64,000 nt of DNA from Apium graveolens (lineage: Eukaryota > Streptophyta > Magnoliopsida > Apiales > Apiaceae), in contig NC_133650.1 of assembly GCF_009905375.1 (NCBI RefSeq), positions 144,592,476-144,656,475 of the forward strand. The letters run 5' to 3'. The first letter of the stretch is position 1; the number at the start of each line of letters is the position of its first letter. Positions 12,233 to 21,892 of the stretch are shown one piece after another. The notes below the pieces were generated by a model, which searched no databases, had not been told where the DNA came from, and saw only the letters and a list, made by a program, of their open reading frames with translations. The position numbers and the translations under genes are program-made.

Positions 12233-13255
12233 TGTTAGTCCCTTAACAATATAGCAAGAATTACAGAAGGGGGGTTGAATGGAATTCTTGAACCTTTTTC
12301 TTGAAATAAAAATGTTCAACTCGATTATGGATATATTTGTTTTGATTAGCACAATGCGGAATGTAAACTTGAATGAATCAAAACATAAGTAATTAAAAAC
12401 AAGAGTCTTTAAAAACTTTCTGGTGGATTTAAACAATTCCACCAGAGATATACTTAATATATCGAGAGGACTCTGTGTGCGGAAATGCTCACAGCTGCTT
12501 ATACAAAATAGAACTACTAAGAACACAGGAAATGCTAAAGATAGTGCTTACAAAGATTTCTCTGTGTTTGTTTCTTAGCTCTCTTAGTTATTTTCTATTT
12601 GCTACTCTCTTGGTTTATATATTACCAAGATTACAAAGTCAAAAAGACTGAACAAATATAAAATCTAACAGTCTTGATCTTTGCTGCTTTTCGTCCTCTA
12701 TTACCCAGTTAATGGGCTTCCACAGTGTGTTTGTATCCAACTCAACGGCTGTGTGTCAGCTTTCACTGTTCAACTGATGTTTGAATTCTTGATATGATCA
12801 TCCGTCGACTTTTAGATCATCCGTCGATGAGTTGATTGATCATCCGTCGACTGCTATGTTAAACATCCGTTGATAGTCATTTGATTATCCGTCGAAGCTT
12901 TGTTAATCATCCGTTGGTAGCTATTTTGGCACTTGACTTCATTTCACTTATACAGAATTACAAGACATTGCTTATGTACAGTTAATCAACCTATTCTGCA
13001 TATCTAGTTAAAGTCAACATGACTTATATGCTACTTCAGATTCTATACAAAGGTGCATACAACACTGTGCTACAAACTTATTATTACATAAGCTACTCAC
13101 TCGATGGATAATAAGTTAATCATCCGTCGGGACTATAATGAGTTATCCGTCGGGACTATAATTCTTATCCGTCGAGTGCTACTTTATTTAACTAAGCAAA
13201 ATCTACTTAGATGTTTTGTTTAGGTAATCATCAAGTACACAACATATTCACAACA
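12233..13255 (-). repeat. 3' LTR of element D
   Basis: 1,023 bp, TGTTAGTCCC to TTCACAACA. It contains ten copies of the D motif: six at 12799-12917 and four at 13101-13176, mostly ATCCGTCGA/G, with ATCCGTTG variants and one copy inverted. A TATA-like TAATATATAAA (minus strand) lies at 12614-12624. Compared with the right LTR it has one extra 19-bp motif-containing unit near 12809-12827. Confidence 0.92.
12614..12624 (-). promoter_or_regulatory. TATA-like box in the LTR of element D
   Basis: TAATATATAAA on the minus strand, flanked by a short inverted repeat CTTGGTAAT...ACCAAG. The same box is at 24429-24438 in the right LTR, the one that would drive transcription of gag-pol. Inferred from sequence and position only. 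Confidence 0.45.
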
Positions 13256-13610
13256 ATCTCCCCCAATTTATGTCTACTCAAATTGTAGCTATAAATTAAG
13301 AGATACTTGATGATAAAAAAAACATCCTAAACATATATCTTTAAAGATAAGTAGATAAAACTGAAAGTGCTTCAATTTAAACAAAAATGTACAAGGTTTG
13401 GCTCACAGTCAGTTCAAGATGCTCCTCTAGTCTGAGCAGATTTTTCTAGATTCTTGAAGGTCTGGATCTTCTTCCAAGCTTTCTGTTGTTTTCTTCAATT
13501 TAATTCTGGAGCTGTCTGTGGAATTCTAATTCATCAGATTCTGAGAGATCTAACATTTCTTACATTTCCAAGAGAGTCTCATTGCTCGAGATACTCAATT
13601 GGTCTTCTAA
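13256..13610 (-). other. PPT and 3' untranslated region of element D
   Basis: The first 11 bases (minus strand TTGGGGGAGAT) are the polypurine tract next to the LTR. The remainder, up to the stop of ORF3 at 13611, has no open frame of note and is untranslated sequence. Confidence 0.75.
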
Positions 13611-15076
13611 TCAGAAGAATCTTCTCACACCCTTGTCATCCATGAATTCCATCAGCCAGTAGGGCCTTAGATGCACTCTTCTCCCTGTGTATGGGATGAT
13701 AAGAGTTTTGGGTAGTGCATCTTTGGCTCTAACACTCCTTAGCTCTTCAATCTTCTTCAATACTAATCTTCTTTCAGTTACATTGAACCCAAAGTTTTTC
13801 TTGAAGGATGAGTAGACTTTGATCAACACAGCTTGGCTTTCTTGAAGTATCCTGTGAAGAGGCCACTGAATCTCCCTTCCCCCTTTGTACTTGAACACCA
13901 ACCTTTCAGGTAGGTTTCTGTATGCATCAATTGCCCTTACCTCATCCAGCTCCTCCAGATAGAGGTTTAGATATGAGAATTCTTTGATGTCACACAAGTA
14001 CAAGTAGTCTCCCCTGTTGACCTTGGGTTGAGCTTTGACTACTGACTTGGATTTGAGAGGTGACAGCTTCACTTTCTTGACTGCCCTTGATTTTGTCCTT
14101 CTTGGCTTAGTAAGAATTGGCAAGTTGAAGTCAGGAATTGGTAATTTATCCCACTCTATTGGCTCATCCTTTGGCACAATAGGCTCTCCATGTATGTTCC
14201 TGTAGGGGTCCACCACCCTTATGTCTTCAAACACCACAGAGGGCTTTGATGCTTGAGTTTCAGCTTGAGTGGATTCCTTTGGAAATTGATCTTCCAATTC
14301 CTTGTCAACAACATCCAACTTTCTTTTTGTTCTTTTAGCCAGTTCTTTCTTTCTTGGGGATTTCTTCTGTTTTTCAATCTTCTTCTCTGATTCAGCAGCT
14401 TGAGATGGTTGAGAGGGAATTTGTTGAGAAGAATTCACAGCCTATAGCTTGGCCAAGATAGCAAGCTGTTCTTTCTTTTGTTTAGACTTCTTTGCATCTA
14501 GAGTAGCTTGCCTCTTTTCTTGCTTCAATCTGGCTTTTTCTTCTTCCTTTGCATGAGCAAATTGTGGATGTCCAGCTACCACACAAATTTCCTTCCCATT
14601 TCTGAATATCTTTGCAATTCTCTTTCTTGAGGTTGAATCAGCTGGATCTTTATAGAGGAGAATAGATCTTGATAGAAGCTTCTTTTTATCAGGCTTGGGT
14701 GTCTCATACACAGAATCCATAGGGTTCTTCAAAGATAACTTTGGATAGTTTGCCCTTGGTTTAAGAATTATCTCAGCCTTTGTAGTCTTGATGCATGAAG
14801 ATTGTCCTTTCTCCAGATAGTTCATGCTCATCTCATTCACATTGATTGGCTTGACATGAGAGTGATGGATGGCTGACTGATCTAGTTCCTTGACTAATTG
14901 AAACTTTTTCTGTATTTCCTCATCAATCTTTTTCCAGTTGATCAGAGTCAACTCTTCTTTATCAACATCTTTCAAATTTACTGCTGCTGCATTTATAAGA
15001 TCTATACCATCTGCAACTGGTGGCTTGGAGATAGTAATTGAAGGTACAATTACTTTGCTGATTTGAACTTGAAGTT

Positions 15077-15131
15077 TCTCCCCCTCAGTTGGTCCTTTCT
15101 CCCCCTTACTTGATTCTCTCTCCCCCTTTTT
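15077..15131 (-). other. Cluster of three PPT-like purine tracts inside ORF3
   Basis: On the minus strand AAAAAGGGGGAGAGA, AAGGGGGAGAAA and AGGGGGAGAA occur within 55 bases. All resemble the element's own 3' PPT (TTGGGGGAGAT). They encode the KKGE/KGEK/EGEK repeats of ORF3. A single similar tract lies in ORF3 of element B at 10853-10865. They may be internal plus-strand priming sites or simply Lys/Gly/Glu codons. Confidence 0.45.
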
Positions 15132-16243
15132 GTTATCATCAAGTGGAGGAGTTAGGCCTTGTGCTTTAGCCAGTTGCATGAGAAGATTTGTCTGAGTCTG
15201 TTGATTTTGAAGAAGTAGAGCCACTGAATTCTCAATAACCTGAACTCTGTTTTCCAGCTTGGCTAACTTCTTGTCAGAATCTGATTCTCTCCTCAACCTT
15301 AGTAGTAGATCATGCATGGTACCATATGGCATTATTGAATCCAGCTTCTCAGAGTTATATGTCTTTAAGTCAGCTATCTCCTTTTTTAATTCATCCACAC
15401 TGAGATTCTTTCTTGAGTGTTGGATCTTCATTAACTGTAAGGAGTCTAGGTGAGCTTGAAGAACAGCCTTGGTACCAGTATCTGAAGCTTCCTGAAGGGC
15501 CTGCTGAATAGCTATTACTTGTTTTACCAAAGATACCTCAAATTGCCCTGGTGAAAATTCCTTTGCCCATGCCCATTTAGGTAAACTGAAAGCAGAACTT
15601 GGGTCTTCAGCTCCCCCTATGTTCATGCTTCCATCCAAAGAACCAGAGTCATCGTCATCAGAATTTACTCCAAATTCTTCAGATGGCTCTCCAGCTTGAG
15701 AAGGCAGTCTGTTCACAGCAGCTTTATCTCTTTGAAGAGATTCTGTGGTGTGCACTAAATTCAAAGTCTGCTCTGCCTCCACATTGCCCTGAGCAGCCAA
15801 CAGTTGATAGGCTGAAACAGGGTGAGTAAAAGTGTCAGCATCCAAGGAAATGTTATCAATTACAGCTTTGTAGTGTTGCTGAAATTGTCTTTCCTTTTCA
15901 GCATCATCCACAATCATTGACTCACTAGCAATGGCTGGTTCCATCCTTATTTCTCGAGTACCTGCCTTTCTCTCATGTTCTCTCTTTTGTTGCATCAGGG
16001 TCTCACCCTGGCTCCCCACCCTCACACCCTCACCTTCACCTAGTAAGGTGGGACTCCTCTCACTCACTCTTGCCAATCCTGAATGAATGGATTGCTGAGA
16101 TTCACTCTTTTCCTCTCCTTTTGCCTAGGAGCAACCCAGCCTCTCACTCAATGCACTCTCCTCTCTCAGTCCTAAGAGTGATTGTATTACCACCAAATCT
16201 TCTGCACTTGAAATTATTGAAGTTTGAAGTTATGCAGAGACAC

Positions 16244-16360
16244 TCGACGGATAAGTGATATCCGTCGGGTGAGTGGTAAAGCTATCCGACGGATAACTGC
16301 TGTTAAGCTTATCCGTCGGGATACAATCACTACTCGACAGATGAGCAATATCCATCGAGA
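16244..16360 (-). repeat. Cluster of six D-motif copies in ORF3
   Basis: Copies of ATCCGTCGG or its inverse lie at about 16244, 16259, 16284, 16310, 16333 and 16349, 15-26 bp apart and mostly alternating in orientation. Forward copies are read as YPSD/YPSS and inverted copies as PTD. The segment is otherwise low-complexity Ser/Thr-rich. Confidence 0.8.
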
Positions 16361-18011
16361 GAGTAGAAATGAATGAGGTGGGAAGAGAAACTATTGTGGA
16401 CTCTGTGTTGATTGAAGTTATTTGAGGCACAGATGTCACAATAGAATCAGAAAGAATTGGCAAGTGAGCCAACAAATCATCTAAAAGATGATGCTCACTT
16501 GCACTGGATTTTGGATTCCCCAACAGAGTTAAAGAAGGGGAATCAGGAATTGAAGTGTTTATCATGTCCACTTCCAATGAGTTAGTTGGTGAGTATTGTA
16601 TTTCTGTGGCTTCTATAATGAGAGATTTTGGCTGTGACTCCACATTTATTGGAGCCACATCAATCTGAATTTGAGAAGGTGCAGGGACTGTGTCTTTAGC
16701 ACCAGTTTGCACTAAGTGTGTGCCCTGTGCATCCCCAGTTGTTTTGGATTTCTTCTTTCTAGTGTAAGTTTGGTGTGAGCTTGTGTCCCTAACCCTCTTG
16801 GCCTGTGCTCTTGGATGTGAGCTTTGTTCAATAGCCACATCCTTTTGGGAGGATGCAGCTAGATGTGAGCTTTTGTCCTTATTAAGCACTACAGTTTGTT
16901 GGGAAACTGCAGTGTGGCTAGGCTGGGATTCACTCAACTCTCCAACCTTATCATTGGGGTTTCTTTGATGTTCACCCCTTCCCTCACCTATCTTACCCTC
17001 CTTCACACTCCCCTCTTTGGTTTTAGTAGATTTTTCAACTGGTACCTTTTGAGAGATACCAGAGGGGGTTTTCTTTGATTTGGATTTAGAAATTGCAGTT
17101 GTTTTGGCAGCTTTGGTAGGCAACTGTTTGGTCATTGTCACAGTTGCCATAGCTATGCCTGAAGTCAAAGAAATAGAAGAGATTGGAATAGTTGAGGGTC
17201 TGGATGAGCTTACCTCACTTACCTGAGGTGTAAGCATTGCAGGAAAATAGAACATTGGCACATCCTTGTGATGGTTGGCTCTGTTCAAGTCTGCAATGAC
17301 TCTTCTCTCTTGAACCCAACAAGCTAATTTGTTGTTTGGGTTCTCAAGTTCAATCTCTTGACAAAGATGGTTAGCCAAAAGCATAAAAAATCTAGCATAG
17401 TAAATATTCTTTCCTCTTTTGGCTAAGTCACCTAATTTAAAACCTAACTCATACACAACAAGGTCACTGAAATTGTAATATTTGTCTGTAACTAGCATGT
17501 ATAGCATGTTAAGCATGGAAATGTTCACAGAATCAAAATTACTGATTTTTCCAGAAAAGACTTTAGTTACTACATCACACAAGTAACTCCATTCCTTCCT
17601 AAGACCTAGTCTTCTAATTTCACTTAATTTTGCAGTAGGAAGTGCATAATGAATGGAATTGAGCATGTTGACAATATCAGTGTCAGTGTGTGGTGCAGTT
17701 ACATTATCATCAGGAATCTTGAAACATGCTTTTATGACATCACTATTGATACAGAAATCATTACCTTTGATGGTTAGAGTGATGGTTTTGTCAGTAGAGT
17801 TGTAGATTGCTATTGTCCACATCTCCTCAACAACTTCACAATAAATTGTGGGTGATTCCAGCATGGCAAAACTTAACTTGCAGTTGTTCACGAAGTCCAT
17901 CATCTTATGATAGTCTTCAGATTGCTGAATCCCCTTATTGACCAAGGCCGTGAAGTTGTTCTTCTCATAGATGAACCCAGTCTGTGACATGATCTTAACT
18001 ACGGGTGCCAT

Positions 18012-18531
18012 TGTTAGAGAAGAAAAGCTTGAAGAGAAAGAGGATTTTTGCTTGAGAGAGAATGAAATATCACAGTTGAATTTGAGAATGATAAAAGAAA
18101 ATGATTAGAATGAAATAAGCTTTTATACTTTACTCAAAATCAACTGATAAAAATAATAAAGAGAAGTAAATTACCCAATAGAAATTGTCTAAAATAGCCG
18201 TTTTAAAATAAAATGTAAAAATTCCACCCATTATCCGTCGTGTAATGCTTATAAACTGTAAGTATACTCGATGGATAATGTTCAGGGAATTAACGGTTAA
18301 GATTTAGACACTTCGACGGATGAGGATAAGTTGATATCCGTCGAGCTTTAAAATACTCCAGAAAAGTAATTGATTTTTATTTACAATTTGTATATCGACG
18401 GATGACTCAACTCGATGGATAACGGTCATCCGTCGAGATGCAAATTTTGACTTAGCCAAAATTTTCATCCAAGACTAAAAATCAGTTAAATTTCTGGCTA
18501 CTTTTCAACTTGCAAAATAATTTAGATAAAT
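18012..18531 (-). other. Pol-ORF3 intergenic region of element D with a motif cluster
   Basis: No open frame. Seven copies of ATCCGTCG(A/T) or its inverse lie at about 18232, 18268, 18313, 18334, 18395, 18412 and 18427, in both orientations. A purine-rich block (AAGAGAAAGAGGA type) lies at 18020-18060. This segment lies upstream of the ORF3 ATG, so it could hold a subgenomic promoter, splice acceptor or protein-binding array. None of these is shown. Confidence 0.7.
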
Positions 18532-18909
18532 TCAAGAGTAATTAAGCATACCTAACTCACTTACCAACCTAGAAAAGGTGAATTCATCCAGTGGCTTGGT
18601 AAAAATATCTGCAAGTTGCTTCTCACTTGGAACAAAATGTAACTCTACAGTACCATTCATTACATGTTCCCTTATGAAATGGTACTTGATGTCTATATGC
18701 TTTGTCCTTGAATGTTGCACTGGATTTTCAGTGATGGCAATTGCACTTGTGTTGTCACAGAAAATAGGAATCCTTTCAACTTGCAACCCGTAGTCTAGCA
18801 ATTGATTTTTCATCCATAAAATCTGTGCACAGCAACTGCCAGCAGCAATATATTCAGCTTCAGCTATAGAAGTAGAAACTGATTTTTGCTTTTTACTGAA
18901 CCAGGACAC
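18532..18909 (-). pseudogene. pol: RNase H, C-terminal part (element D)
   Basis: Copia RNase H: WFSKKQKSVSTSIAEAEYIA, then the catalytic-region ILWMKNQLLDYG, CDNTSAIAI and KHIDIKYHFIREHV, ending at the conserved LADIFTKPL. It is separated from the upstream RT frame by one TGA codon (about 18929) where a Gly codon is expected (CQFLG in relatives). Otherwise intact. Confidence 0.9.
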
Positions 18910-18918
18910 AAGCTTGTC

Positions 18919-21042
18919 TCATAAAAATTGACAGGTTCCTGTTGTGCTTTTTCTATCAATTCTGCAACCTGCATAATCTGCATCTGAATAACCAGTTAGA
19001 TCAAAGCCAGAATCTCTAGGATACCAAATGCCAAGGTTTGGTGTTCCTTTGAGATATCTGAAGATTCTCTTAATAGCTATTAAATGAGACTCTCTAGGAT
19101 CAGCCTGAAATCTAGCACACAAACATGTAGCAAACATTATATTTGGCCTACTAGCTGTTAAGTATAGAAGTGAGCCAACCATGCCTCTATAACTTGAAAT
19201 ATCCACAAACTTTTCAGTAGTGTTTAGTTCAAGCTTAGTTGCAGTGGCCATGGGAGTTTTTGCAGATGTGCAATCCATTAGATCAAACTTCTTTAAAAGA
19301 TCAAAAATATATTTAGTTTGACTAATGAATATTCCATCACTAACTTGCTTAACTTGTAAACCAAGAAAGTAAGTTAGTTCTCCCATCATACTCATTTCAT
19401 ACTTGCTTTGCATCAGTTTGGCAAACTTTTTACAAAGTTTCTCATCTGTAGAGCCAAAAAAAATATCATCTACATAAATTTGAACAAGTGTGCTAGAGCC
19501 ATTCACATTTCTGAAAAATAAAGTTTTATCTACAATATCTCTTGTGAAGTGATTTTCCAAAAGAAACTTTGATAAAGTGTCATACCAGGCTCTAGGTGCT
19601 TGCTTCAGTCCATAAAGTGCTTTCAATATATAATAGACATACTCTGGGAAATTTGGATCTTCAAAGCCAGGAGGTTGACTTACATACACTTCTTCCTCCA
19701 AATCTCCATTCAGAAAGGCACTTTTGACATCCATTTGATAGACCTTGAAATTGGCATGGGCTGCATAGGCTAAGAAGATTCTGATGGCTTCAAGTCTTGC
19801 AACAGGAGCAAATGTTTCATCAAAATCTATTCCTTCTTGCTGATAATAGCCTTTAGCAACCAATCTTGCTTTGTTCCTTACTACTATGCCATTTTCATCC
19901 ATCTTGTTTCTGAATACCCATTTGGTGTCTATTGGATTCTTTCCTGTAGGCTTGGGTACCAGCTTCCATACTTTATTCCTTTCAAATTGGTTTAGCTCCT
20001 CCTGCATAGCTAAAATCCAATCAGGATCTAATAAGGCTTCTTCTAACTTCTTTGGTTCTTCCTTAGACAGGAAGCTGCTGTATAGACATTCTTCTTGAGT
20101 TGCTCTCCTGCTTTGAACTCTGGAAGAAATATCACCAATGATCAGTTCAAAGGGGTGATCTTTTGTCCATTTTCTTGGTTGAGGTAGATTAGCCCTAGAT
20201 GAAGAGACCTCAATGTTGTCTTGATGTGTGATTGAGTTTTGATTGCTAAAAACTCCCCCTGAGTTTGTGGATCTTTGATTTGAGATTGGGGTGCTATCTA
20301 TGGGTGATCTGCCTTGACTTCCTGCTCTTTTTGATAACCCGACGGATGGTGAATTTTGAGTACCGCCAGATGAGACAGGTTGTCTTCCGACGGATAATAC
20401 AGATTGCCTTCCGATGGATGAAGTATTATGTAACTCGACGGATGTTGAGTTTTGTGCTTCATTTGTAGTAGATTTGTCTGCATTATTCTTAGACACTGTT
20501 TCTTGATCACTCTCATCATCTCTTTCATCACTGACCATCTTAACATTGTCGAATTTGAGGCTTTCATGGTAATCTCCATCTTTTAGTCCTTCAATCTTTT
20601 TATCATCAAACACAACATGTATAGATTCAACAACAATGTTGGTTCTTAGATTGTAGACTCTATATGCTTTACCAACAGCATATCCAACAAAAATTCCTTC
20701 ATCTGCTTTAGCATCAAACTTCCCATTTTGATCAGTTTGATTTCTCAGAATATAGCATTTACAGCCAAAGACATGAAGAAAGTTCAGAGTTGGCTTCTTG
20801 TTCTTGAACAATTGATAAGGTATCATGCATCTTTCTTGATTAATCAGAGAGATGTTCTGAGTGTAGCATGTAGTGTTTGCAGCTTCAGCCCAGAAGTATG
20901 TTGGTAGTTTTAATTCTTCAAGCATTGTCCTTGCAGCTTCAATAAGAGATCTATTCTTTCTTTCCACTACTCCATTCTGTTGTGGAGTCCTTGCTGCTGA
21001 GAACTCATGCAAGATTCCATTTTCCTCACAAAATACTCTCAT
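18919..21042 (-). pseudogene. pol: Integrase C-terminal half, reverse transcriptase and start of RNase H (element D)
   Basis: 707 codons open. Integrase catalytic Glu is in [17 protein letters not shown] near the start. A low-complexity linker (about residues 165-300) follows and contains five D-motif copies read as SVE/SIG/SVG. RT starts near residue 350 ([13 protein letters not shown]), includes [18 protein letters not shown] and [12 protein letters not shown], and has an intact YVDDIFFG active site. RNase H begins at [10 protein letters not shown]. The N-terminal break from the rest of integrase is a frameshift near 21090; the C-terminal break is a TGA near 18929. Close relative of pol in element B. 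Confidence 0.92.
20338..20444 (-). repeat. D-motif cluster in the integrase-RT linker of pol
   Basis: Four clear copies (about 20339, 20387, 20410, 20435) and one degenerate copy near 20362. Minus-strand phase is xxA-TCC-GTC-G, read as S-V-G, S-V-G, S-I-G and S-V-E, one base out of phase with the gag copies. Confidence 0.85.
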
Positions 21043-21045
21043 GAC

Positions 21046-21360
21046 ATAGTTCTTGAACTCAGTTCCATTATCACTCCTGATTCTTCTACTTTGAAATCAG
21101 GATGATTGTTAACTTGCCTTATGTGATTGATGATGATTTCACTAGCTTCATCCTTGGACTTTAGGAAATAGGTCCAAGAGAACTTTGAGAAATCATCTAC
21201 AATTACTAGGCAAAATCTTTTCTTTGAGATTGACAATATATTGACTGGTCTAAACAAATCCATGTGAAGCAGTTGTAGAGGCTCTTCAATTGCTGAATCA
21301 AGTTTCTTCCTGAATGATACTTTAATCTGCTTCCCTTTTTGGCAGGCATCACACAGTCAA
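21046..21360 (-). pseudogene. pol: Integrase N-terminal half (element D)
   Basis: After a TGA at about 21358 (Gly expected, as in the DGLCDSC of element B), the frame gives a CDACQKGK zinc-binding end, then LHMDLFRPVNI with the first catalytic Asp, and VDDFSKFSWTYFL. Near 21090 a one-base change shifts the frame just before the RSDNGTEF block that would hold the second Asp; that block is readable in another phase. Confidence 0.85.
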
Positions 21361-21878
21361 TCCTTTGTAAACTCTACCATAGGAATGCCTCTAACTAGCT
21401 CTTTCTTTACCAGCTCATTCATGGTCTTGAAGTTCAAATGGGATAGCTTCTTGTGCCATAGCCAACTTTCATCTTGACTTGCTTTACTGAGAAGACAAGT
21501 TACAGATTCTGCTTTAGTTGAGTTGAAGTCAGCTAGATACACATTTCCTCTTCTCACACCAGTGAGAACCACTTTGTTGTTTTGATTATTAATCACAACA
21601 CATGTTTCTTTCTTGAAGGTTACTGAGTTGCCTTTATCACAAAGCTGGCTGATACTCAACATATTGTGTTTGAGACCATCCACTAAGGCAACCTCTTCAA
21701 TGATGACATTGTCCTTTAAAATCAAGCCATATCCCACAGTATAACCTTTGCTGTCATCTCCAAAAGTGATACTTGGGACAGCTCTCTCTTCAAACTCTGT
21801 GAGCAGGGTAGAATCACCAGTCATGTGTCTTGAACAACCACTATTCAAGTACCAAAGATTCCTTCTGTTTCCCTGCAC
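21361..21878 (-). pseudogene. pol: Aspartic protease and GAG-pre-integrase domain (element D)
   Basis: The protease motif reads W-Y-L-N-S-G-C-S-R-H-M-T-G. The catalytic Asp of the usual LDSG has become Asn (codon at 21843-21845), which should abolish cleavage. LVDGLKHNMLSISQLCD and the GAG-pre-integrase block LWHKKLSHLNFKTMNELVKKELV follow with the usual spacing. Element B keeps LDSG here. Confidence 0.85.
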
Positions 21879-21892
21879 ACATCACATTCAAA

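Larger units (their letters stand above)
13611..18011 (-). pseudogene. ORF3 of element D: 1,467-codon frame with three internal stops, function unknown
   Basis: A single minus-strand frame from ATG at 18011 to the stop at 13611, broken only by TAA at 16232, TAG at 16127 and TAG at 14444; the pieces at 18011-16230, 16076-14442 and 14438-13611 share one phase. Residues 1-240 form a folded-looking domain (MAPVVK start, later FKIPDDN, YYARFFMLLANHLC). Then come a Ser/Thr/Lys-rich stretch, a middle section with possible coiled coil (about residues 860-930) and KGE repeats, and a C-terminal domain from about residue 1320. The N-terminal and C-terminal domains match ORF3 of element B. It occupies the place of the env-like ORF of SIRE1, but I see no signal peptide or membrane helix. 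The N-terminal part resembles uncharacterised proteins seen beside plant retroelements; not named further. It is larger than gag or pol. Confidence 0.75.

Noticed and set aside
12799..13176. The ATCCGTCG clusters as a CRISPR array
   Set aside because: Units are 8-11 bases, unevenly spaced, in both orientations, partly in coding sequence and in plant retroelement DNA; there are no cas genes.
13611..18011. ORF3 of element D as a retroviral-type envelope gene
   Set aside because: Position fits, but there is no signal peptide, transmembrane helix or cysteine pattern. The protein is hydrophilic, basic and Ser/Lys-rich with folded-looking ends.
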